Positions 1-4,642 of a stretch of 5,014 nucleotides of DNA are shown piece after piece. Below the pieces are notes generated by a model. It was not told the DNA's origin. It was given only the letters and a program-made list of their open reading frames with translations, and did no database searches. The position numbers and the translations under genes are program-made. Source of the DNA: an uncultured Granulicatella sp. (lineage in GTDB: Bacteria; Bacillota; Bacilli; Lactobacillales; Aerococcaceae); NCBI GenBank assembly GCA_934193545.1, contig CAKPVL010000058.1, positions 1 to 5,014 of the forward strand, given 5' to 3'. Positions within the stretch are counted from its first letter, which is position 1. Every line of letters begins with the position of its first letter.

Positions 1-809
1 TCGAACAGCTTCTCTTCGTACACATCTTCCCCGAATAGCACCTTTGTCTCACGTCCCATGATGACGTTCGTTGGCTTCGGTTGAATATTTTGCACGATAG
101 ACACCACTTCCGGATACGCCGCTGTAATGTCTCTGACAATCGCCTCCGCTTGTGGCAACACCTTTGTTCTCGTCACAAAAATAATCATCACTTGCTGCGT
201 ACGCAATCCACGTCGCACGATAATATGCTTCAAGTCGCCCGTATTGTTGGCTTCATCATACGCCACCACTGGATACTTTCTCAAAATATCACGCACCGCC
301 ACAATCAAGCGGTCGATTTCAGGGTCTTGAATATGGAAATCTTCAATTGGAATTAAGTCATGCGAGTTCTTCTTGAAGAAACCTGTCGTCAACTGACCAT
401 CCACCGTACGCACTGGAATTTGCGCCTTGTTTCGGTAGCCCAGCGCACTCTCCATTCCAAGCGTAGGTCTTACTTCAAGTTCTGGCATCTTCGCGATTTT
501 CGTCATTACATTTTTCACTTGTTGCTGCTTAAAGGCTAGCTGACTTTCGTAGGTCATATGTTGCAACGGCATGGTTCCTACACGGGTTCCAAGGGCGTCT
601 TTCACCTCTACGCGATTAGGGCTTACTTCCAGCCATTCCTCCACACGCGCGTAGCCATAGCTTTTTCCAATCTTCATCGTCTTCACACGCACGACTTCTC
701 CAGGAATACTATTTTCAATAAATAGCGGGAATCCATCCACCTTCCCAACGCCCAGTCCTTCATGCGTTAAATCTTCAATGGTTACTGTATAAAATTCGTT
801 TTTCTTCAT
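1..809 (-). CDS. rlmD: 23S rRNA (uracil-5-)-methyltransferase, RumA/RlmD/RlmCD family (partial, C-terminus off left edge)
   Basis: The visible 269 residues are the N-terminal part of a SAM-dependent methyltransferase that makes 5-methyluridine in 23S rRNA; in Gram-positives one enzyme, RlmCD, can serve both U747 and U1939. An N-terminal TRAM RNA-binding domain spans roughly residues 1-62, with THEGLGVGKVDG and FIENSIPGE motifs. It is followed by the family's PLQHMTYESQLAFKQQQV segment (81-98) and the GYRNKAQIPV motif (124-133). The catalytic Cys, the base and the SAM-binding motifs would lie beyond the edge. The start at 809 is supported by GGAGGA at 816-821, six bases upstream. The usual Cys cluster just before the LQH segment is absent, and there is no cysteine anywhere in the visible part. 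Family assignment is confident; RlmD versus a paralogue with another uridine target cannot be decided here. Confidence 0.9.
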   Translation of the reverse strand, partial: MKKNEFYTVTIEDLTHEGLGVGKVDGFPLFIENSIPGEVVRVKTMKIGKSYGYARVEEWLEVSPNRVEVKDALGTRVGTMPLQHMTYESQLAFKQQQVKNVMTKIAKMPELEVRPTLGMESALGYRNKAQIPVRTVDGQLTTGFFKKNSHDLIPIEDFHIQDPEIDRLIVAVRDILRKYPVVAYDEANNTGDLKHIIVRRGLRTQQVMIIFVTRTKVLPQAEAIVRDITAAYPEVVSIVQNIQPKPTNVIMGRETKVLFGEDVYEEKLF

Positions 810-837
810 TTCTGTTCCTCCAGAGTTTATCACGTTT

Positions 838-866
838 ATTATACCGTCTTTTAGTGGAAATAAAAA
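838..866 (-). promoter_or_regulatory. Probable promoter of the rRNA methyltransferase gene
   Basis: On the minus strand a perfect TATAAT lies at 838-843, 28 bases upstream of the start codon at 809. A 17-bp spacer leads to a poor -35 candidate, TTTTTA at 861-866, which is the T-tract of the preceding terminator. The -10 box is strong by inspection and the -35 is weak. The site follows the terminator of the antitoxin gene directly, so the methyltransferase is expected to be transcribed independently. Confidence 0.6.
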
Positions 867-894
867 GGCTACTCCAACAAGAGTCAGAGTAGCC
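861..894 (-). terminator. Rho-independent terminator after the antitoxin gene
   Basis: GGCTACTC at 867-874 pairs perfectly with GAGTAGCC at 887-894 around a 12-nt loop. Read on the minus strand, the stem is followed by five Ts (862-866) and then TATTT. It begins 11 bases after the antitoxin stop codon. AT-rich sequence on the other side (AATTAAATTTTTT) means it might also stop plus-strand transcription. Confidence 0.85.
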
Positions 895-905
895 AATTAA
901 ATTTT

Positions 906-1202
906 TTAATATCCAAACGGTTTGAGCTGAATATCCACCTCATACCCATTTTGGTGCGCTAGTTCGATGAGTGTAGATAATTTTGGGTTGATCTTCCCTT
1001 TTTCCAACCGTGAAAGGTTCGTTCGCTCAATCCCCATTTTCTTCGCATACTCCGCTTTTGATAAATTGCTTTCCATACGGAGTTTAATAATTCGAAGAGC
1101 AGCCCTGTGCATCGCTAATTCTCTAGCTAAGTCCTCTTTAAATTTCGGATACCGGGAAGCTAAAGTAGTGAACGTTTCTTCTCGTATAGAACTCACTGCC
1201 AT
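906..1202 (-). CDS. HigA-like XRE-family antitoxin / transcriptional regulator
   Basis: This 98-residue protein has a Cro/CI-type helix-turn-helix at about residues 38-90. The pattern LSKAEYAKKMGIERTNLSRL followed by EKGKINPKLSTLIELA is typical of HigA-like antitoxins, which bind their own operator and neutralise a partner toxin. The N-terminal ~35 residues are helical and charged, as in antitoxins whose N-terminus precedes the DNA-binding domain. The ATG at 1202 sits directly after an in-frame TGA and has a GGAAGGGG ribosome site just upstream, so a longer start is excluded. The first 65 nt overlap the end of the upstream gene in another frame, which suggests translational coupling. The module probably represses itself through the palindromes at 1437-1468. 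Antitoxin is inferred from fold, size, gene order and operator; a plain XRE regulator is the alternative. Confidence 0.8.
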   Translation of the reverse strand: MAVSSIREETFTTLASRYPKFKEDLARELAMHRAALRIIKLRMESNLSKAEYAKKMGIERTNLSRLEKGKINPKLSTLIELAHQNGYEVDIQLKPFGY

Positions 1203-1410
1203 TCACCCCTTCCGTAATATCTTCTACTTCAAAGACCAAGTGCATCCTTCCATCTTTTTCATTGATTCTACCCCATTTTTCAATCATTTCTGGAGTCACA
1301 CCTTCTTCTTCAATCAGTTGCACAATCGCAGCGGCCTTTACCATTCTCCCATACGGCATTGCCTCTAATTCTTCGAAGTCCGATTTTGTAAATTCGCGTT
1401 TATACCTCAT
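1138..1410 (-). CDS. Small protein upstream of HigA-like antitoxin; putative toxin of unrecognised family
   Basis: This 90-residue protein starts with MRYKREFTKSDFEELEAMPY and ends with HYFSFPVSEI. I do not recognise the family with certainty. Its position before an XRE antitoxin, its size, and a predicted pattern of N-terminal helices (about 9-45) followed by strands (about 55-90) fit a RelE/HigB-type toxin. However, the basic C-terminal catalytic residues typical of RelE or Gp49-like toxins are not evident. The start at 1410 is chosen because GGAGGTG at 1416-1422 lies five bases upstream; an in-frame ATG at 1443 would fall inside the operator region and lacks such a site. The stop at 1138 lies 65 nt inside the antitoxin gene. 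Alternatives are a truncated or diverged toxin, or an unrelated protein co-transcribed with a regulator. Confidence 0.65.
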   Translation of the reverse strand: MRYKREFTKSDFEELEAMPYGRMVKAAAIVQLIEEEGVTPEMIEKWGRINEKDGRMHLVFEVEDITEGVNGSEFYTRRNVHYFSFPVSEI

Positions 1411-1436
1411 AAATACACCTCCGTTTTTCCTTAAGT

Positions 1437-1468
1437 GTATCATGCATGATACGTATCATACATGATAC
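1437..1468. promoter_or_regulatory. Tandem 16-bp palindromic operator of the toxin-antitoxin module
   Basis: Two abutting copies are visible. The first, GTATCATGCATGATAC at 1437-1452, is a perfect palindrome. The second, GTATCATACATGATAC at 1453-1468, is palindromic except for its two central bases. The pair lies 27-58 bases upstream of the first gene of the module, where an autoregulatory antitoxin would bind. A TATGAT -10-like hexamer is embedded on the minus strand at 1455-1460, but I could not pair it with a convincing -35, so the exact promoter is not assigned. Confidence 0.75.
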
Positions 1469-1498
1469 ATCTTGCTCACTTCTTATACTATTTTGCTC

Positions 1499-1532
1499 AA
1501 AAAAACCTCCAAAAGGCCACACTCTTTGGAGG
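1499..1532 (-). terminator. Rho-independent terminator (minus strand)
   Basis: CCTCCAAA at 1506-1513 pairs with TTTGGAGG at 1525-1532 around an 11-nt loop. On the minus strand the stem is followed by seven Ts (1499-1505). No recognised minus-strand gene ends near it: the closest upstream stop is that of the ABC permease at 1967, about 435 bases away. It therefore either ends a long structured 3' region of the ABC operon or ends an unrecognised transcript lying between 1533 and 1966. Confidence 0.85.
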
Positions 1533-1763
1533 AAATACGATTAAATCGGCATTTTCACTTATTTTCAACTCGAAGTCCTAGTTGTCTATGGAGCCTTAAC
1601 TCTCAAAGCACCATCGCTAGAAGCTTTCACATAATTTGTAGTTGAACTCGTCATCGCAGAAATGGCGTGCGTTTCCCGAAACATCCGCACGACTCGTCTC
1701 GAGTCCTTTGCGTTGTTCCGGTCCAACGTTCCATTTCTGAGCGCGATGTCTCGTATCCTTAAA
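1533..1763. other. Unassigned 231-bp segment between terminator and repeat copy A
   Basis: No gene can be supported. Two minus-strand frames are open across most of it: one starts with ATG at 1813 inside the repeat and runs to 1586, the other is a start-less frame ending near 1610. Both run in from the repeat, neither has a ribosome site, and their products match nothing I know. The segment is locally richer in CG-containing words than its neighbours and holds long inverted repeats, described separately. It may be part of a larger structured RNA or the decayed remains of a mobile element. Confidence 0.4.
1652..1748. other. Long imperfect inverted repeat, possible structured RNA domain
   Basis: CATCG (1652-1656) plus CAGAAATGG (1657-1665) pairs with CCATTTCTG (1731-1739) plus CGATG (1744-1748). 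This makes 14 base pairs interrupted only by a 4-nt bulge (1740-1743). Inside it, GACTCG (1691-1696) and CGAGTC (1700-1705) form a second hairpin with a 3-nt loop. A multi-arm fold next to repeat copy A and ahead of a minus-strand terminator suggests one structured transcript. No equivalent is seen beside repeat copy B, so it is not part of the conserved element. Confidence 0.5.
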
Positions 1764-1948
1764 ATTACGGAGAATCTTACGGATTTTATAATAGCTGTAA
1801 CGGGAATACGCATTAAATGCGAATTAGGAGGTGTAGGAATTCATTCCGTACACCTCCTTTGAGGCTTTAAAGGCGAGAGACTCGAAGAGGCTCGAACCGA
1901 TGCCCCGTTATAGCTTTTATAAAAGAATCCGTAAGGATTCGAAGTAAT
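1764..1948 (-). repeat. Structured palindromic repeat element, copy A (candidate ncRNA or MITE-like)
   Basis: This 185-nt element is homologous to 4434-4620. It closes with ATTAC (1764-1768) and GTAAT (1944-1948). Next comes a perfect 10-bp stem, CTTACGGATT (1776-1785) with AATCCGTAAG (1926-1935). A 19-bp stem follows (1786-1804 with 1904-1922, one wobble and one mismatch). An internal hairpin has AGGAGGTGTA (1826-1835) pairing with TACACCTCCT (1849-1858) and an inner GGAA/TTCC. The single-copy core at 1858-1903 is almost identical to copy B. It ends 18 nt after the ABC permease stop codon. The strand is set to the transcribed direction of the adjacent gene; the true functional strand is not known. 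The core contains two TTCGA words in T-arm-like surroundings on the minus strand, but no tRNA cloverleaf. Confidence 0.8.
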
Positions 1949-1966
1949 CCAGTAGCACTCACTCTT

Positions 1967-2668
1967 TTAATTTTTTGCTTTCGGTTTTAAGAAGAAGAAG
2001 TTTAGGACTAGTAGCACCACAATCCATACACCAGGGACGATGAAGTTTTGGGCTGTTAAGTCGAAATCTTTTTTGGTAAAGTAATCCACAAAATTCCCCA
2101 TAAATGTATAGTGTGTCACTTTTGATACCGCATCGCTCAACATTGAGAACATCGGTAAGAACGCAATCCCCATCATCGGAATCGCACCATTTACTTGCGC
2201 TTTTGCTTGCGTATCTGTCAACGCACCCACTAGTAAGTTAATTAAAATCACACAGATTGCCACGCTTGTCACGATGGCACCATATTCCATCCAATGACCT
2301 GAAAGATCCGCTTTAACAATCATTGGGAAGCTCACAATCGTAATCATTGCTAAAACGACTGGGTAGAATAAGATTGAGATTAAGTATTCGATTGAGTGAA
2401 TGCCGCTTAAGAAGAGTGTCTTCAAGTTTTTCTTTTCTTTTTCTTCAGCAAGCATAATTGTAATCATTGATCCGACAGATAAGCTAAGAGCTAGCGGAAT
2501 CATCATGAATAGGATTTGTACGGCTACTTGTGGGTTGCCGTCTTTGTTCATAAAGTGGTCGTATGCTAGTAACATTCCGTATGGGAATACGATTTGGAAT
2601 AACATAGCTCCATTGCTCAAAATCATTTGTGTACGTAGCCAAATTAAGGCGCTAATTCTTTTAATCAT
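1967..2668 (-). CDS. ABC-2 type transporter permease
   Basis: This 233-residue integral membrane protein has about six predicted membrane segments, near residues 21-37, 50-72, 96-117, 129-150, 160-178 and 209-227. Between the second and third, AEEKEKKNLKTLFLSGI matches the cytoplasmic coupling-helix region of ABC-2 permeases, where EKE followed by a leucine-rich turn contacts the ATPase. It would form the membrane channel of an exporter with the ATPase encoded just upstream, probably as a dimer. The ATG at 2668 overlaps the ATPase stop by 8 nt and has AGGAGAG upstream, so the two genes are translationally coupled. The substrate cannot be deduced; drugs, bacteriocins, lipids and antimicrobial peptides are all known for this class. 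No classical terminator follows directly: the next is at 1499-1532, beyond repeat copy A. Confidence 0.9.
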   Translation of the reverse strand: MIKRISALIWLRTQMILSNGAMLFQIVFPYGMLLAYDHFMNKDGNPQVAVQILFMMIPLALSLSVGSMITIMLAEEKEKKNLKTLFLSGIHSIEYLISILFYPVVLAMITIVSFPMIVKADLSGHWMEYGAIVTSVAICVILINLLVGALTDTQAKAQVNGAIPMMGIAFLPMFSMLSDAVSKVTHYTFMGNFVDYFTKKDFDLTAQNFIVPGVWIVVLLVLNFFFLKPKAKN

Positions 2669-3485
2669 TTAATTTCTCTCCTGTCAATTGAATAAAGATG
2701 TCTTCTAACGTTGGTTCCATTGAGTGAATCAGTTCCACTTGTGTCATATCTTGGGCTTTTAAGTTTTCAAATGCCATCACTTGTTCGCTGTGGTCAATGA
2801 AGGTCACTTTCACTCGTTTTTCTTTGTTGTATTTTTGAATAATGTCTCGTGGTGTTCCGATTTCCACTAGGTCCCCTTGGTTTAGTAGGGAAATGCGATC
2901 ACACAACTCTGTGGCTTCGACCATGTCGTGTGTCGTTAGGAAGATTGTTGTGCCTGCTGCTTTTAGTTCTTCCAACAGACGGTGGATCTTCTTAGAGGTC
3001 ATTGGGTCTAGCCCACTCGTTGGTTCGTCTAGGAAGAGTAACTCTGGTCTGTTTAAGAGTGCTCTTGCTAAGAACATTCTTTGACGCATCCCCGTTGAAA
3101 GTTTTTCCGCGATTGTCTTCTTACTTTCTAGTAGTCCAACTTGTTCAAGCACTTCATCGACGCGGCTATTTGGTAATCCGTAAATCTTTGCGTAGACGAT
3201 TAAGTTCTTCTCGAGACTTAATTTTTCGTAGTAGCCACTTGAATCTCCAACGAGTCCGATATGCGCTAAGTCTTCTGGGGTAAGGTCTTTTGTATCTTTA
3301 CCAAGAAGTTGTGTTGTTCCTTCGTCGGCTTTTAGTTGGCCAGTTAGGATATTGATGAGAGTTGTTTTCCCTGCTCCACTCGGTCCTAAGAACCCGAAGA
3401 TTTCTCCTTTGTCGACATTGAATTGAATTTGGTTTAGAGCTGTCTTGTTTCCAAAACGCTTTGTAATTTTTTCTACTGTAATCAT
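2661..3485 (-). CDS. ABC transporter ATP-binding protein (ABC-2 exporter, NatA/CcmA-like)
   Basis: This 274-residue ATPase powers the ABC-2 permease encoded downstream. From the start at 3485, Walker A is GPSGAGKT (34-41), the signature is LSTGMRQR (129-136, a variant of LSGGQ), Walker B is LLFLDEP (149-155), the D-loop is SGLD (157-160) and the H-loop histidine is H186 in TTHD. The usual Q-loop glutamine seems to be replaced near residue 81 (GDSSGYYEKLS), a variant I associate with this exporter subgroup. The C-terminal ~60 residues, including EPTLEDIFIQLTGE, are the accessory tail common to drug-type exporters. The ATG at 3485 is preferred over one 12 bases upstream because that earlier ATG overlaps the GGAGG ribosome site serving 3485. 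First gene of the operon. Confidence 0.93.
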   Translation of the reverse strand: MITVEKITKRFGNKTALNQIQFNVDKGEIFGFLGPSGAGKTTLINILTGQLKADEGTTQLLGKDTKDLTPEDLAHIGLVGDSSGYYEKLSLEKNLIVYAKIYGLPNSRVDEVLEQVGLLESKKTIAEKLSTGMRQRMFLARALLNRPELLFLDEPTSGLDPMTSKKIHRLLEELKAAGTTIFLTTHDMVEATELCDRISLLNQGDLVEIGTPRDIIQKYNKEKRVKVTFIDHSEQVMAFENLKAQDMTQVELIHSMEPTLEDIFIQLTGEKLND

Positions 3486-3512
3486 GTTTGCCTCCATGTG
3501 TTGTTCTTGATG

Positions 3513-3540
3513 ATTCTACTTTAACAAAAACAAAGGTCAC
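3513..3540 (-). promoter_or_regulatory. Probable promoter of the ABC transporter operon
   Basis: On the minus strand a TAGAAT -10 box (3513-3518) lies 16 bp from a weak -35 candidate, GTGACC (3535-3540, sharing the TGAC core of TTGACA). It is 28 bases upstream of the ATPase start codon at 3485. The poor -35 coincides with a GTCAC repeat thought to be an activator site, which would fit an inducible promoter. Confidence 0.5.
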
Positions 3541-3582
3541 TCAGTAGGCCCGTCCGTCACGACTCACCATGACAAAAGTCAC
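3536..3582. promoter_or_regulatory. GTCAC repeat cluster, candidate regulator binding sites for the ABC operon
   Basis: Plus-strand GTCAC occurs at 3536-3540, 3556-3560 and 3578-3582, starting 20 and 22 bases apart, about two helical turns each. The last copy is half of a perfect inverted repeat, TGACAAAAGTCA (3570-3581). The cluster covers and extends upstream of the predicted -35 of the ABC operon promoter. Inverted TGAC-N4-GTCA sites resemble targets of NarL/DesR-type response regulators, which often control such exporters, but no regulator gene is in this window, so the assignment is inference. Confidence 0.5.
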
Positions 3583-3697
3583 GATAAAAAATGACTGCAG
3601 AATTTGACAGCTTCTATCATAGAATTAGGAATTTTTCTTGTATTTACATAGAATTTCGGAACCCTTTTCATTATTGTTGTAAACGCAATTCTTCCTC

Positions 3698-3726
3698 TTT
3701 ACTTTCCTGATTTTTACTACTATAAT
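3698..3726 (+). promoter_or_regulatory. Promoter of the GNAT-family gene
   Basis: TTTACT (3698-3703) and a perfect TATAAT (3721-3726) are separated by 17 bp. The expected transcription start is near 3733, leaving a leader of about 20 nt that carries the AAAGGGGG ribosome site (3737-3744) eight bases before the ATG at 3753. It is divergent from the ABC operon promoter, and the intergenic region is about 265 bp. Confidence 0.8.
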
Positions 3727-3752
3727 GCAGGTAGAGAAAGGGGGTAGCGATT

Positions 3753-4307
3753 ATGAACGTACCTACACTAGCATCACAACGTATCTCTCTAAGGCCCTTT
3801 CACGAAACTGACATGGAGATTGTTCAGTCATTGCTAACCGACCCACTAGCAACGTCCAATCTTCCATGGGTATCTGCAACGTCTCATTTAAATGCAGAGA
3901 ACTTTTATACACACCTAATGGACAACGATCCGTACTTTTTTATGATTGAAATGAAGAATTACGACCTGCCAATTGGCTTTATGAAAGTCTCCACAGACAA
4001 AAGTCATCTATTGGATTTCGCGCTGCTCGAAGAATACTGGCATCGTGACATTTTAATTGAAGCCTTTCAATTAATCCATCCGTGCCTTATTGAGCAGGGA
4101 ATCTCAGAGCTCTATTTAAAGGTAGAAAGTACGCACACAGACTCGTGCGACTTCGCCAAACGCATCGGATTCTTATACGAGCACTCTTATGACCTTCCAG
4201 ACGGAAGCACGGTCCGCCTGTTCCATATGATTCTCAACCCTGAGAAAGCTCGCTTCAATCCCGAATTGTGGCAAGAAAACTCTGAACACTACATCGAAAC
4301 CTTTTAG
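3753..4307 (+). CDS. GNAT-family (RimJ/RimL-like) N-acetyltransferase, degenerate acetyl-CoA loop
   Basis: This 184-residue protein has the outline of the Acetyltransf_3 (RimJ/RimL) branch. The N-terminal strand-turn is SQRISLRPFHETD (8-20), the central strand is PIGFMKV (73-79), a helix-strand stretch runs GISELYLKVES (116-126), and the family's C-terminal helix ends in FAKRIGF (134-140). Members move an acetyl group from acetyl-CoA to protein N-termini, amines or antibiotics. The acetyl-CoA pyrophosphate loop, usually W-G-x-G-x-A/G-x-E-A, reads EYWHRDILIEA (94-104), so both key glycines are replaced. The enzyme may be inactive or bind the cofactor in another way. The start has a strong ribosome site and promoter. 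It is a monocistronic unit, the only plus-strand gene here, closed by its own terminator. The substrate is unknown. Confidence 0.8.
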   Translation: MNVPTLASQRISLRPFHETDMEIVQSLLTDPLATSNLPWVSATSHLNAENFYTHLMDNDPYFFMIEMKNYDLPIGFMKVSTDKSHLLDFALLEEYWHRDILIEAFQLIHPCLIEQGISELYLKVESTHTDSCDFAKRIGFLYEHSYDLPDGSTVRLFHMILNPEKARFNPELWQENSEHYIETF

Positions 4308-4312
4308 AATGC

Positions 4313-4350
4313 AAGAAACTCCGACTGGAATCCCAGCCGGAGTTTCTTTT
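4313..4350 (+). terminator. Rho-independent terminator after the GNAT gene, possibly bidirectional
   Basis: AAGAAACTCCG (4313-4323) pairs with CGGAGTTTCTT (4338-4348), and CTGG (4325-4328) with CCAG (4333-4336), leaving one A-C mismatch and a 4-nt loop. The T-rich 3' arm runs on to 4350. It begins five bases after the stop codon. The A-rich 5' arm gives TTTCTT on the other strand, so it may also end transcripts coming from the carrier gene at 4643. Confidence 0.88.
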
Positions 4351-4433
4351 CGTATAGAGCGCCTTCCCATTTTGTATCGCTCCCCTTCTTGAAGAGTTCG
4401 AAGCATTTCTTCAAAAGCATAAACTAAATTAAT

Positions 4434-4620
4434 GATTACGAAGTGACTTACGGATTCTATAGTAGCAGTAACGTGAATAAGCATTAAAACGAATAAGCGG
4501 ACGTAGGATTTTTAATCCGTACGTCCGCTTTGAGGCTTTAAAGGTGAGAGACTCGAAGAGGCTCGAACCGGTGCAACGTTACCGCTACTATAAAGACATC
4601 CGTAAGGATACGCAGTAATC
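4434..4620 (-). repeat. Structured palindromic repeat element, copy B (candidate ncRNA or MITE-like)
   Basis: This 187-nt element is homologous to 1764-1948 in the same orientation. GATTAC (4434-4439) pairs with GTAATC (4615-4620), CTTACGGAT (4447-4455) with ATCCGTAAG (4598-4606), and 4458-4474 with 4576-4592 over 17 bp with one mismatch. The internal hairpin is an 11-bp stem, AAGCGGACGTA (4495-4505) with TACGTCCGCTT (4520-4530), topped by GGATT/AATCC. The core at 4529-4574 differs from copy A at only two of 46 positions, whereas the hairpin arms differ at many sites yet remain paired. It starts 22 nt after the stop codon of the carrier gene at 4643. The rest of the 4308-4642 gap holds only the GNAT terminator and about 80 AT-rich bases with nothing recognisable. 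Confidence 0.8.
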
Positions 4621-4642
4621 ATTCATGCACCATTTAGCAGTT

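Noticed and set aside
81..356. Plus-strand frames across the methyltransferase gene
   Set aside because: They are antisense to a family member that is recognisable along its whole visible length; their products are rich in His, Arg and Asn and resemble nothing.
967..1368. 133-codon plus-strand frame antisense to the toxin-antitoxin pair
   Set aside because: No ribosome site or promoter. The two minus-strand genes beneath it have clear starts, an operator and a terminator.
1586..1813. 75-codon minus-strand frame beginning with MRIPVTAIIKSVRFSV
   Set aside because: It starts inside the stem of repeat copy A, has no ribosome site, and its first residues recur at copy B only because the DNA repeats. 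Codon use includes many AGA/AGG/CGA/CGG, and the region folds into inverted repeats.
1864..1903. tRNA-like T-arm words (two TTCGA motifs) in the repeat core on the minus strand
   Set aside because: No D-arm, anticodon arm or acceptor stem can be drawn around them, so no tRNA gene is called.
3298..3540. 80-codon minus-strand frame at the 5' end of the ATPase gene
   Set aside because: It is out of frame with the Walker A-containing ATPase and lies over the operon promoter.
3604..3632. Plus-strand TTGACA at 3604-3609 as a second promoter for the GNAT gene
   Set aside because: The matching -10 position reads AGGAAT, a poor fit, and a much better promoter lies at 3698-3726.
4173..4484. 103-codon minus-strand frame overlapping the GNAT gene and its terminator
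   Set aside because: It begins within repeat copy B, runs antisense through a good terminator and into a convincing plus-strand gene, and has no ribosome site.
1764..4620. The two repeat copies as ends of one composite transposon
   Set aside because: They are direct, not inverted, repeats. They flank an ordinary exporter operon and a GNAT gene with no transposase, and each has its own internal palindrome, so they look like independent copies.
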